Assembly: GCA_018417955.1 (NCBI GenBank)
Contig: JACTVC010000030.1
Coordinates: 124,001-188,000, forward strand
Source of the DNA: Laccaria trichodermophora
Lineage: Eukaryota; Basidiomycota; Agaricomycetes; Agaricales; Hydnangiaceae
Length of the DNA: 64,000 bases
Reading direction: 5' to 3'
This document shows, one piece after another, positions 11,101 to 22,442 of the stretch. Every line of letters begins with the position of its first letter. Positions within the stretch are counted from its first letter, which is position 1. A program made the position numbers and the translations under genes. A model generated the notes under the pieces. That model worked only from the letters and a program-made list of their open reading frames with translations, did no database searches and had not been told where the DNA came from.

Positions 11101-14100
11101 CCTCAATCTTCTTCGTCAAATCTCCGCCAGCCACAGCTTTCGTCACCTCGGCTATGGAGCGCACTTGGTTCGTGAGATTCATGGCCATCAGGTTGACATT
11201 ATCCGTCAGGACCTAATGATGGAGGACAGTCAACCTGCGCACCCATCTCAATCCTACTTGAAGACTTACCCTCCACATACCCTGTACGTCAGGAACAAAC
11301 GCCTGTCCACCTAGAATTCCCTCCGTGCCGACATCCAAACTCACTCGTGTAACCTCGTTGGCCAGGGTGCTAAGTTGGGCCACCATGGAGTTGACGGTCA
11401 TCTTCAAGTCCAACATCTCGCCCTGCACGTCTACGTTCACTAGCTTGCGCAGATCACCCAAGGCGACGGCTTTCGTCACCTCTGAGATGGATCGCACTTG
11501 ATCTGTTAGATTAGATGCCATTTTCTGCAAAAGAGGTGTTAGACACGGTCGATAGGAAGGCTGAGGAAAGAATTACATTGACGTTTCTCGTCAAGTCGGC
11601 CCACGTCCCTTGGACACCTTCAACCTTGGCTTGACCACCCAAAATGCCTTGAGTTCCGACTTCCAGAGCCACTCGGGTTACTTCTGATGCGAATGCTGAT
11701 AACTGGTCTACCATAGAGTTGACGGTGCCTGGAGAAAACGGGGATCAGTCTCAATGCTCGGGCAAGTGAGGAAACGCCCACCTTTCAAAGTCGACATTTC
11801 ACCTTCTACCGAGATTTCGATCTTCTGGGTTAGATCCCCACGAGCCACAGCGGTGGTGACCTTGGCTATGGAACGCACTTGGTCTGTTAGCGATGAACAC
11901 ATTCTATTTACCTGTGAGACGGCGCAGTGGTCAGTACGTGTAGGAAGATAAGATAAGGATGGAGATGACCAGCAAAGGCGCGTAGAGAGATAAGGAGAGG
12001 GCAAAGGTGGGTCAGGCCGACCTGATGAAGGAGGGGTGCAAGCGAAGGACGGTGGGTCACAGTAGAAAGGAGCAACAAGTCATGGGAACATAAACGAGGA
12101 AGGAAAAGACAAAAGTTTGGAAACCTCGTAGGAGGTGTGGAACGACAATGAAAGTAAGCCCAACAACGCCTAAACACGAAGCGCAACAAAAGGAAGGAGA
12201 GAAGGAAGGCGAAGGACACTGGGTCATAGTAGAGGGGAGCAAAATGTGATGAGAACAAAAACGAGGAAGAAAGTGGGGGGAAAAGGCCAAAGATTTGAGA
12301 ACGTCGTAGGAGACATGAAACGACGATGAAGGGGAGACCAATGACGCCTAAACACGAAGCCCGACACAAGAAAAGATGAAAATAAAAGAAACACACATTC
12401 CGAACCAACTCGAACCAAACTCCCTCAACATCCGGTACATGCGCCTGACCTCCCAATTTGCCTTGACTTCCGACTTCGAGTGTTACACGTGTGACTTCTG
12501 CTGCCAGTGCCCGTAGCCTGATGGTCCGTTAGCATTACAGTTTAACGGTGAGTTCAAAGAATAAGAAAAAAATGGAGCAGAAAAGGCTCATCGAACACCC
12601 AAAAAAGAAAGGTGGTCGCCTCATATCAGATCAAGAGGTCGCCTCATAACACGTCGCCTCCTTTCCTTTGCACCATTCGTCGCACCCTTTGCCGCTCCAG
12701 CCAAGAAAAAGGCTCACCTAACGACCATACCATTAACCGTATTCTTCAAATCCAAAATCTCACCCCTGGCATCAACCTCGATCTGTTTGGACAAATCGCC
12801 AAGTGCGACTGCTTTCGTTACTTTTGCGATTGATCGGACCTAAAAGAAAGATGGGTTAGTATGAGTTTAAGTTTAGAAGGAGGAGGGATGGGAGAAGGAA
12901 GCGGAGGATGGGGAAGATAAGATGGTGAGAAGGAAAGATGGGAAAGGAAATATGGAGAGGGAGGGAGGGGGACATGGTCGATGAAATGGGGGGAATGGAG
13001 AGGGAGATGGCAAGGGAGCGAGCATGGGTCGGAAAGGTAGAAGGAGGAAGGGGGGTAAACAAAAGCGGAGGCGGTAAGAGAGAGGGGGACCCGGAAAGTC
13101 GGGAGGGGGAAGGCAAAGTGAGGGGATGCGTGATGTGAAGTGATATGGTGAAATGTGAAGAGAGAAGAAGCGTGCAAGGTGCGGACGAAGTGGATGAAAG
13201 AAGTGTGTAAAACGTGCAAAAGAAGGAAGGAAAAAGTGCAAAAGAAGAACGTAAAACGCGCAGAAGAAGAAAGTGAAACGTGCAGAAAACGATAGCAATC
13301 AAGAGAGTGTATGTGAGATTTGTCCGGACAACGTGCCCCGAAAAGACGAAAACCGTGCCTCCCAAAAAACCCGTATCCAAAAAGATGAAGGGAAAGAAAA
13401 GAGAAATGGAAAAAAAATCACACCTGAGAAGTTAAATTCGCTGCCAACTTGTTCACAACACCCGTTAATTCGCGCCATGTGCCTTCGACGTCTAGAACGA
13501 GCGCTTGTCCGCCTAGTTTACTGTGGAAGACTAAGGTTAGCTGTTTATCAGCGGAGCAGGAGATGGGAGTAATGGGACGTAAACAGAAGCATGGAAAGTG
13601 GCTCGAAGCAAAGAAAGGGCAAGGAAGAAACACAACATACCCCTCCGTCCCAACCTCCTGCGAAACACGCGTAACCTCTTTAGCAAACTGTCCCAATTTA
13701 TCGACCTATCCTTCATCAGCCACCACATCACAAGAATTAAAAACGACACACACCATAGTATTAATAACATCCTTCAACTGAACCATAACAACCCCCTGCA
13801 CAGGAACCGTAATCTTCTGACTCAAATCTCCTCTCGCAACAGCATTACAAACCCTCGCCACATCCTGCACCTGCGCCTTTAAGAGCTTCAACTCCTCAAC
13901 GGCGCTCATCCCACTCTCAAACGCCGCTGCTGCCAACGGACCCATCGGTATAATCAACGGACTAGATCCAAGAGGCATGTCAGGGGACGAGGCGGTCGAG
14001 GAGGAAGAGTAAAAGGGGAGGATAAGCGGATCAGAGACGGTTTTGCCGCATGTTGGGCAGTGGGCGTGGGCTGTTGGTGGTGCTGAGGATGAGTTGGATG

Positions 14101-14646
14101 GGTGGGAGGCGAAGGAAGCGGCTTTCATTGAGCCATAGGCACGAGAAAAGGCCTTTGAGGGGTCGATGGAGGAGGAGGAAATGCCATCGAGTGAGATGGT
14201 CATTCCGTTTGCCCTTGCGGCTGTTGATAAGTTCTGCGATTCCGCAAGTGGGGTACGGTCCGGTGAGTGGTCAGCGGTAGAATCACCATTGGTCGTGGTA
14301 TTCGTCTCATCTTCCTTCTCTTCCACCTGTTTGTTCTACCCAACATCATCATCAGCCTTTTTCTTCGATTATCACGAAAAACAAAACCAACCGTCTTCCA
14401 CTGATCTCCGTCTCCGTCCCCGTCTTCCTTGAATTTGGCACCCTTATTGATACCACCAATCGATACAACAGCAGCTTCAGCATCCCACATCCTCTTCGCA
14501 ACCACACCCAAACTCTTCAAGATCATCTCCGTCTGCCAGTCTGCGGGGCCATCGTACCGCGGGATTGGCGCCCCTGGGAAAGGACCGAGCTCATAGATGG
14601 AGAGGAGGGCGACGAGGTGCGATCGGAAGGGGTCCGTCGTCGCCAT
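8200..14646 (-). CDS. nik1: Group III hybrid histidine kinase (Nik1/Os-1 type), 1377 aa
   Basis: Twenty-two exons, frame closed throughout: 14646-14392, 14326-13754, 13705-13641, 13520-13424, 12839-12718, 12517-12397, 11911-11782, 11728-11577, 11524-11270, 11212-10901, 10847-10812, 10761-10547, 10484-10221, 10171-10026, 9968-9583, 9526-9185, 9131-9053, 8999-8704, 8652-8538, 8484-8447, 8391-8376, 8318-8200. The family senses osmotic stress upstream of the HOG MAP kinase pathway and mediates sensitivity to dicarboximide and phenylpyrrole fungicides. Domains: Ser/Pro-rich N-terminus, about seven HAMP modules of the (A/V)GDL...EVTRV...GG(Q)A...W..LT.NVN type, HisKA (MSHEIRTPMNG), HATPase with N-box ([10 protein letters not shown]), [14 protein letters not shown] and GGTGLGLSI, then a receiver with the acidic pair LLAEDN, phospho-Asp in MDVSMP, and the ITKPL lysine. 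No transmembrane helix. Oddities: a 16-nt and a 36-nt exon, and two long introns (484-584 nt). It is head-to-head with the receptor at 16259; broken copies follow downstream. Confidence 0.95.
12120..12370. repeat. Tandem duplication inside kinase intron 6
   Basis: Intron 6 (12396-11912) is unusually long. It contains two diverged copies of a block around 'gcctaaacacgaagc', at about 12169 and 12346 (spacing about 177 nt), each preceded by 'gtaggag(g/a)...gaaacgac(a/g)atgaa'. The duplication is also present in the second copy near 63193 and 63370, so it predates the copying event. Confidence 0.6.
13200..13290. repeat. Short minisatellite in kinase intron 4
   Basis: Repeats of an aaaacg(t/c)gca(a/g)aagaag-like unit lie in the purine-rich intron 4 (13423-12840). 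A related but shorter array sits in the copied intron near 40800-41030. Non-coding. Confidence 0.5.
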
Positions 14647-16258
14647 GGCTGGCGTTTGGTCAGTGGGATGGTGGTGGGAAGCAGAAGTGGAGTGAGTAAG
14701 TTAGGGCGGCTGTAACTAGGCGCGTGACACCATTCCAATTTGATAAGATCACAAGGGTTATATAGCGCCAAAATTCGTAGAGGCTATTCAAAAATCACAT
14801 CCCAACGTGCAGGTAAAATTCAATGATAATCTGTCGGTCACTTCTCGGATCATGCTCCTGGAGTCGAAGGTCTTCTACCCTCACTGCTCCACGCACGATG
14901 CAAAGGACTTCAAGTTCAATTGTGATCCTATAGATATCTGATTTGCACGATACTTTTATCGGATGATCATGCATAAACTCGGACACTGTCACCGCGAAGG
15001 TGTGAGCTTCTTGCTTTTGTTCCAAATCTTGGGGTCCAGAATACTTGAGACGGGTCAGACTTCCGGGAACTGGAAGTCGTTGCCCGCTGAGAGGGATATG
15101 ATAAAGATGTTATGGCCAGATACAGTTCCGGTACCCAGAAACGACAATCGATCGACGATCATCGAATTCGGAAACACATGAACGCGGGAAGCCTGTAACC
15201 TATATCATAATACCAGAGGAATAAAAAATCGATAAATGTGTACAAGGTCTCAAGCAAAAACCCACAGCAGCGAGAAGGATGTACCTCAAACCTCGTAGCT
15301 AAAGTTCAAGTGTGGATCACAGCAGCGGGAAAAATTGCATTGCTGAACGGTGCCAAAAGAGTGCGCTTCAACGCTACAACCATAACAAAACTTGGAACCA
15401 ATGTTAGCTAGATACTGTGCCAGAGCAGCCCGTAGTACGCACCAGCTCAACTACCGCGTTTTAAAAATTTCGGTTAAAAGGCTATCAATTAGACGGGGAC
15501 AGGAAGGACAGGGAGAATCGCTGAGCCTCTAAGAAGGCGAATCGATGCATATGTGCTTGAGGGGGTATGAGCCTATGCTTGTCCCAATACGCGACAAGAG
15601 GGTTCGTTGCAAGGATCATACTTTTATTCCCACTTGCGAAAGTTGACGCCGGGAGACAAGAAAACATTTCACGACCCAACTCTGGCAAAGTCATGCTTGA
15701 TCTTCCAAAAGATTTTCAAGAAAAGCCCACATCCGGAAGCGAAACTCGAACGAGTAAGTATAGCTGAAGCCTTGACATCTCGCGCTGCGTTCGAGATTTT
15801 AGAGACAGACAAAGGGGCGGGCTTGCTTTCTTGGGAGAGCTGAATTACAAGAGAAGTCGCCGCTATCATGCAGATAACTTGAATCGGGCTAGATCTGGGA
15901 TTGCCAGCAGTAAAGCTTGAACATAACAACCTTCAAACGCCCGACGTAGGTGCAGTAAGTGTGTCGACAGTAAGTACGTGGAGCCAACCGTAGACGCGTA
16001 GAATGACTATCGATCAGCAGCCAAATCGCCAAGTGATCTAAGAGGAGCTGGTGCGACTAAATGAGCAAGGAACGTTCAGGAGAGGACGGGGATAAGAGGA
16101 ACCTGAATTCTCACCAAACAAAACAACACACAGATCGAGGTGTTTGCCGAGTGCTGTGCCACGCGGCAGGGTTGGGGGTCTCCTGGCATCTGTCACTCGT
16201 CTCTTTCCTTCGCCCCCTTCAGATTCCCTCCATCTTCTATTGTCTACTTCAATTGACT
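14647..16258. other. Bidirectional promoter region between kinase and receptor genes
   Basis: About 1.6 kb separates the divergent start codons of the kinase gene (14646, minus) and the NB-ARC receptor (16259, plus). The kinase-proximal 250 bp is partly conserved next to the broken kinase copies (near 37340-37680 and 39090-39410), so those copies carried promoter sequence. The receptor-proximal part from about 15716 is repeated near 41028 and, more weakly, near 61550. It includes a tRNA-like half. No protein-coding gene is supported. Confidence 0.55.
16018..16060 (+). other. Class II tRNA-like 5' half, copy 1
   Basis: The segment reads like the 5' half of a Leu/Ser-type tRNA: a D-arm with internal A-box-like 'gccaagtgatctaagagg', then 'gctggtgcgacta'. 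No anticodon arm partner, variable arm or T-arm follows, so it is not a functional gene. The same half lies about 200 nt upstream of the second receptor and at 61719. It may be a tRNA-derived repeat fragment or a Pol III box kept by the duplications. Confidence 0.4.
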
Positions 16259-19200
16259 ATGAACGAAACGAATATTTTGCCGGGCGCTCATGACTTTGTC
16301 GTGAGCGGTACAATCAACGCAGCCAGAATCGTGCGTAAATCAGTCAGGTCCTCATTGAGCGAGCTGATGACATACATTTCATGCAGATTAACATCAATAA
16401 CAACTTTGGTGACAGAGCGACATCCGACGTGGTCATTCCCCTTGTGCCAAACCCAAGCACTCGCTTCACAGGCCGGATGGAGATTATTGCAAAACTCAAG
16501 GAACATTTTTCTGTTAATCCCACTCATGGGTCTCAGAAGAGAAAGTACTTTTTATTGCATGGAATGGGGGGTATTGGAAAGACTCAGATTTGTTTGAAGT
16601 TTATTGAGGAGATGTCTGACCAGTGAGCACATTAAAACATATGCCTGACCATTTTTGTTGAAAGCCTACCTTCCCCAGTTTTTCTATTGTTTTCTGGATT
16701 GATGCTTCCTCTGTTGGCACCATTCTACAGGGGCTCAAGGGTCTTTGTTTGCTTCCTGAAGCTAAGTCTTATATGTTGGATGGCTCACCTGAGTCTGCTC
16801 TCTACTGGGTTGGCTCTTTGAAAGAGAACTTTGCAATGGTCTTTGATAATGCTGATGTTCTGTCTCCTGCTGAGCTGGAGGCATATTTTCCACCTGGCAT
16901 GAGGGGAAACATTCTGATTACTAGTCGCAACTCTACCATGCAATGCCTGATTTTACCTGAGAATTCTCTTGAAGTGACAGAAATGGAAGAAAGTGAAGCT
17001 GTTTTACTACTTCTGAGGGCTAGTTGTTTGAATTTTGCAAGGATGGATTTGAAAGCAGAGGCTTCCAAGATTGTGAAGGAGCTTTGTTGCTTACCGCTTG
17101 CTATTGATCAGGCTGGGGCTTTCATTGCTTCTGGAGCCACTGTTATTGGAGACTATCTTGATAAATATGTCCATCACCGAGAGACATTGTTATCCCATTC
17201 AGAATTCACAGGGGCATCTAAATATAACAAAAGTGTCTATGGAACTTGGGAGATGTCATACATGGAAATCCAAAAGAGGGCTGGATCTGATGATTTTCAC
17301 AAAGCTAGGGCAGCTGACAGTGCATTATTTCTGTTAAGATTGTTTCCATTTTGGCATCATGAGAGTATCAGTGAAGAAATTTTTTCTTATGCTGCTACTC
17401 AAAAAAAGGAAACAGGCTCTCATCCTGACTTACCACTTGCACATTCTATCCTGGATTACAAATTGCTGTCTCTCAATAAGGATGGCACTTGGGATAATTT
17501 TATCTTTAAAGAGGGAGTTCGAGTTTTGCTATCTTTCTGCTTGATCAAGAAAACATTGCCTGACAATGTGCACAGTATGCACCCACTGGTCCATGCATGG
17601 TGCAAAGATAGGATGAGTGTGAATGAAAAGAAAAAATGGTCTGTAATGGCATCTGCTACATTGTCTGTGTCACTGGAAAATAATGAAACTCAACCATATG
17701 GCTTCAGAAGGTCTTTGGTAGCACACATCAAAAAAAGTATACTGTTCAGCAACACTTACTTTGATGACACTTTTGAGAAGTTTGGGTGGCTACTGACTGA
17801 GCAAGGATATTCATCTGAAGGAGAGAAGATGCAGATACAAGTCTTAGATGCCAGAAAAAAGAACCTTGGAGAAGAACATCCTGACACAGTTTCAGCCATG
17901 CAAAATCTTGCATGTACATACAACAAATTGGGGAAGCATACAGAAGCAGAGAAGCTGGGGATCAAAGTTCTGGATGACACAAAGAAAATTCTTGGAGAAG
18001 AACACCCAAGCACAATTTTAACAATGGGAATTCTTGCATCCACCTATCGTAATCTTGGAAAACACACTGAAGCAGAGAAGCTGGAAACTCATGTTCTGGA
18101 TGCCAGAAGAAAAATTCTTGGAGAAGAACATCCATACACAATTTTAGCCATGGGAAATCTTGCATCCACATACAGCTGTCTGGGAAAATACAGAGAAGCT
18201 GAGAAGCTGGGGATCCAAGTGGTAGATGCCAGAAAGAAAATTTGTGGAGAAGAACACCCAGGCACAATTTTAGCAATGGGAAATCTTGCATCAACATACA
18301 GTGACCTGGGAAAATACACAGAAGCAGAGAAGCTGGAGATCCAAGTCCTGGATGCCAAAAAGAAAATTCTTGGAGAAGAACATCCAGACACAATATTATC
18401 CATGGGAAATCTTGGATCCACATACAGTTGTCTGGGAAAATACATAGAAGCAGAGAAGCTGGGGGTTCGAGTTCTGGATGCTAGAAAGAAAATTCTTGGA
18501 GAAGAACACCCAGACACAATTGTATCCATGGGCAATCTTGCATCCATATACAGTTGTCACGGAAAACATAAGGAAGCAGAGAAGCTTGGGATTAAAGTTC
18601 TGGATGCCAGAATTAAAACTTTTAAAGAAGAACATCCAGGCACAATTTTAGCTATGGGAAATCTTGCATCCACCTACTGTGATCTTGGAAAGCACACTGA
18701 AGCAGAGAAGCTGGAGATTCAAGTTCTGGATGCTAGAACAAAAATTTTTGGAATAAACCATCCAGACACAATTTTAGCCATGGGAAATCTTGCATCCACA
18801 TACAGTCGTCTGGGACAATACAGAGAAGCTGAGAAGCTGAGGATCCAAGTTCTAGATGCAATAAAGAAAATTCTTGGGGAAGAACACCCAGGCACAATTT
18901 TGGCTATGGGAAATCTTGCATCCACATACAGTGACCTGGGAAAATATACAGAAGCAGAGAAGCTGGAGATCCAAGCTCTGAATGCCAGAACGAAAATTCT
19001 TGGAGAACAACATCCAGACACAATTTTAGCCAAGGGAAATCTTGCATTCACATATGGTTGTCTGGGAAAATACACAGAAGCAGAGAAGCTGGGGATCCAA
19101 GTTCTGGATGCCAGAAAGAAAATTCTTGGAGAAGAACACCCAGACACAAGTATAGCTATGGGAAATCTTGCATGCACCTACAGTAATCTTGGAAAACACA

Positions 19201-20048
19201 CAGAAGCAGAAAAGCTGAAGATTCAAGCTCTGAATGCCCACAGGAAAATCTCTGGAGAAGAAGACCTGAAGACAATTTCAGCTATGGGAAATCTTGCATC
19301 CACATACAGTGACCTTGGAAAACACACAGAAGCAGAGGAGCTGAAGATACAAGTTCTGAAAGCCAGAAAAAACATTCTTGGAGAAGAACACCCACATACA
19401 ATCTTAGCTATGGAAAAACTTGCATCTACATACAGTGATTTGGGAAAAAACACAGAAGCAGAGAAGCTGGAGATCCAAGTCCTGGATGCTAGAAATAAGA
19501 TTCTTGGAGAAGAACACCCAAAGACAATCTTATCTATGAGGAATCTTGCATGTACATACAGTGGTTTGGGAAAGCATAAAGAAGCAGAGAAGTTGTGGAT
19601 TCAAGTTCTGCATTCCAGCAATAAAATTCTTGAAAAAGAACATCCAGATACAATCTTAGCCATGGGAAATCTAGCATCCACATACAGTGATCTGGGACAA
19701 TACACAGAAGCAGAGAAGCTGGCAATTCAAGTTCTGGATTCCAGCAGCAAGATTCTCGGAGAAAACCACCCAGATACAATTAGGTCTATGACAAATTTAG
19801 CAGCAATACAGAAAGCCATGGGTCAATCCATGAAGGTGGATAATGCAGAGAACCAAGTGTTCAATACAAGCCATAGAATTTCTGTGACACAAGATATTGA
19901 AGGAGAGAATGTGGACACTGGAGTTCAACATGCCAGCAACAGCATTCTGGGAGAAGATGACTCTGATGCAGTAGGGGCTCCAGTACATCTTCCACCTATC
20001 ACCAATGTGCATGATAGACTGGTTCATTCTCAAAAGAAAGGTAATTAG
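16259..20048 (+). CDS. NB-ARC/TPR receptor (fungal NLR), 1225 aa
   Basis: Three exons: 16259-16330, 16387-16622, 16679-20048. The frame is closed with GT-AG introns. Fungal NLR-type proteins are intracellular STAND ATPases linked to non-self recognition and regulated cell death. Seen here: a 24-aa first exon (ILPGAHDFVVSGTINAARI), P-loop GMGGIGKT at 83-90, Walker-B-like FAMVFDNAD near 154-162, ILITSRN sensor, GLPL-like CCLPLAIDQAG near 238-248, and MHPLVHAW near 403. Then come 16 TPR units of exactly 42 aa (about 480-1135) with consensus (A/S)TYS.LGK.TEAEKL.IQVLDAR.KILGEEHP.TILAMGNL. A short acidic tail follows. No membrane segment, and no large N-terminal effector domain is visible; exon 1 may be all there is, or a missed upstream exon exists. 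CpG is sparse after about 16500. A near-identical broken copy lies at 41550. Confidence 0.9.
17830..19800 (+). repeat. 16-unit, 126-nt TPR repeat array
   Basis: Sixteen direct repeats of 126 nt encode the TPR units; the 'gaagaacaycc' of successive units is spaced at 126 nt from about 17872 to 19765. Units are very similar at the DNA level, including silent positions, so they are evolving together or recently expanded. Unit 12 has lost the HP motif (EEDLKT). The second receptor copy has ten units. Confidence 0.9.
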
Positions 20049-21102
20049 TTATCCTGCTACTTATTTTTACCCATTTTTGATGATTATATTCCAAGGTCAC
20101 CTCTTTTCCAATATTGGGAAGAGAATTTCAAATTTCAAATCCAAACCATTGCTTGGGATTCATAAGAAGAGGGGTGATGCGGCTCACTCCTGATGACTCC
20201 TCATGTTATTTCAAACTTGGGGTATTTTTTCACATCTTTCTAACTCGATTAGAATACAGTACATATAGATAGAAATCCCTACACAACCTATTATATTCCA
20301 TTATATTCATGATGTATGTCGGATGTGCTTTGCAACTATGTTGTACTTTACTCATTTTTTATTTATTTACTTCAACAACTGGTATCTACCACTTACATCA
20401 TGTATAACTGGCTTCTACTGGGGAACAATTTCATAAACTTCTGTGAATAAAATTAATTTTCATTCATTCACGGCTGTCTCATTCCAAGTCTCTCCAGATA
20501 TTGCTTCATTCCATCCAGTGAATCCTTCATTCTTGTCTCATTTTTCTGTCCAGCTACTTAAAAAGTCATTTCATTCCACCATGGCAGCTTCTTCATGCAA
20601 TATTTCATTCCTTCTGGCATTTATTTCAATCAATTTTTTAGTGGTTGCATGACCTGTTGCATAAAATGGAAAATAAAATAAAAATGATAGTCCTGCACTG
20701 TAGCTTCCTGAATCTGTTTCAATTACCTTCTGAAGTGCTCCCATTGTGGAGATATTAGGTGAGAGACTTTTCTCATTGCTGGCTTTTTTTTGTTTTTTGC
20801 TAATTGTACAAGGGTGAAAAGGATCAAAATACTTACATTGAGACCAAAGAACAATAACAGGCAAATGCAGAGTTATCCAGGCACACTGTGCATCTGGAGA
20901 ACCTATGGAAAAGGTGTCCTCTCCTAATCCTTACTATGTGAAGTTGAACATATATAAATGCACATCTCAGCCCATGATGAACTTAGCAAGTAATGTCCTT
21001 CAATGCATCAACACACACCATCTCTTCTTCCCAAATGCCAACTCCATCTCTTCATTGGGCATTATTGAACACATTATAAACTTGAAAATTCATGGACTTA
21101 TG
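20049..21102. other. AT-rich 3' flank of receptor 1
   Basis: About 1 kb after the receptor stop with no gene. It is rich in ttcattcc-type repeats (about 20440-20650) and is collinear with the flank of receptor 2 (44579-46505), apart from a MITE present only there. The collinearity defines the right part of the duplicated block. In receptor 2 the frame reads 32 codons further into this flank, so an alternative C-terminus or a missed intron is possible. Confidence 0.6.
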
Positions 21103-21198
21103 TTGGGTATGGTGTAACAGCTAACATTGCCACCTCTCATACTTCTCACCTGTGCTATCTTGGTTGTGGCAGCTTGGGGTATGATTCCCTGTACCTGA
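21103..21198 (+). pseudogene. tRNA-Glu(CTC) relic
   Basis: Collinear with the intact tRNA-Glu at 58742-58842, including the CTC anticodon loop, the intron region and the T-run (aaatttttt) after the acceptor. Several stem pairs are lost by C-to-T/G-to-A type changes (for example acceptor ttgggta against tacctga, T-arm ttggggtatgattccct). Probably non-functional. It marks the start of the shared module interrupted by the gypsy element at 21368. Confidence 0.65.
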
Positions 21199-21367
21199 AA
21201 TTTTTTGGCACTGTCATGGTACAAATGACTTCAAGACGATCACCACAACTAGGAAGACCACAATTGAAAAGACCTCTGAATCACAATCAAAAAAACTAGC
21301 ACAGTTTATTCCTCAACCTATACAAAAAGTACAACACGCAAATGACAACTAGATCAACACACTCTGC

Positions 21368-21666
21368 TGTGAGGTAGCCTCACAGGCTGAGGCTGGAATG
21401 AGTGTATATGCAAGTATGAGGGACTTGGTCTGCAGAGCAGGTTCAGTCACATGAGCATCAGGCCTCATGTCGAGCCTCATGTATCCATCCTTCCACTTTG
21501 AGTAGCACCTTTCTTAATTTTACCATATCTTTGTACATCTATGCATCATTATACAACCAGTTTACCAAGACTTTGAGCTAAAGAACAACTATGAAAACCC
21601 TACAAAACCTATAAACCTTACTTGCATCTTTTCCCTCTTCCCTTCGAACTCACAGAGTGCATATCA
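21368..21666 (+). repeat. Gypsy 5' LTR (299 bp)
   Basis: Same length as the 3' LTR. Differences are almost all transitions at sites that look like former CpG: for example the 21403-21413 segment has TG/TG/CA where the other LTR has CA/CA/TG. Confidence 0.9.
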
Positions 21667-22442
21667 CTCACATCTGGAGCCCACTGTGAGGGGAAAAAGC
21701 TGTTGCAAGGCGGCTTTGACCCCATCCCATAAATAGTGTTCACAGGTCCAGTCTACAGGACTGAAAATAGACATAGGACTGAACTGGACTGAACCATGGT
21801 CCAGTCTTTTCCAGTTGCCAGTTGCCATGTTTTTGTAAATATATAAAAACCGAAAAAGACCAGTTTAGACTGGTTGCAACTGGTCTTTCATCTCATCACA
21901 TATTGTACCTTACTCGTGCACATTTTACTTAATTTTCGGTCCCTGAATCATCAAAAACGGTCAAGAATTGGTTGAGATATGGCCAAAAACATTTTTATAC
22001 GCAATTTGAATGTATGTTCTCTCTGTTTTCACCATATCTCAATCAAATCTTGACTGAATTGCTTCAAATCTTGGCCAGCATACGGAGAATTAAATTATCT
22101 ATCTAGCATGCTGTATAAGTGAGGTAACATTTAATATATCTGGCACAATAAAATTTTCAACAAAAGACCGATTGCAACCGGTCTGGACTGGTTTTTTTTG
22201 TGTTGTGGACCAAATATTTGGATCGGTCTATACCAGTTGCAGTTGCCAGTTGCGTTGTTTTGAGGTAAAAAACTGGACTTAACTGGACCTGTGAACACTA
22301 CCCATAAACCCCTCATCCGAAATCCAAATTCCCCCATCCAAACAACGAAGCCGTGGAACCACGAGATCCCCCAAAGTTGAAGGGGAAGGAGCAATTTAAT
22401 CACCCCAACCCGCCGCCAACAAGACTTCTTCCGTTCCGTCAA

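Noticed and set aside
11908..12456. 182-codon minus frame running from kinase exon 6 into intron 6
   Set aside because: The intron happens to be open; the HAMP sequence resumes exactly at the exon 7 acceptor, so splicing is the better reading.
12856..13380. Ser/Pro/Phe-rich minus frames up to 174 codons
   Set aside because: Purine-rich intron 4 read on the other strand; no conservation at the codon level in the copy at 40460-41030.
16061..16597. 178-codon plus frame overlapping receptor exons 1 and 2
   Set aside because: It is in a different frame from the receptor and spans its first intron; the receptor reading has the P-loop and conserved exon lengths in both copies.
17962..19453. Series of 70-150-codon minus frames under the TPR array
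   Set aside because: They repeat with the 126-nt period and are antisense shadows of the TPR units; the same occurs at 43059-44068.
17840..19800. Regular direct repeats that could suggest a CRISPR array
   Set aside because: Eukaryotic coding TPR repeats with no unique spacers.
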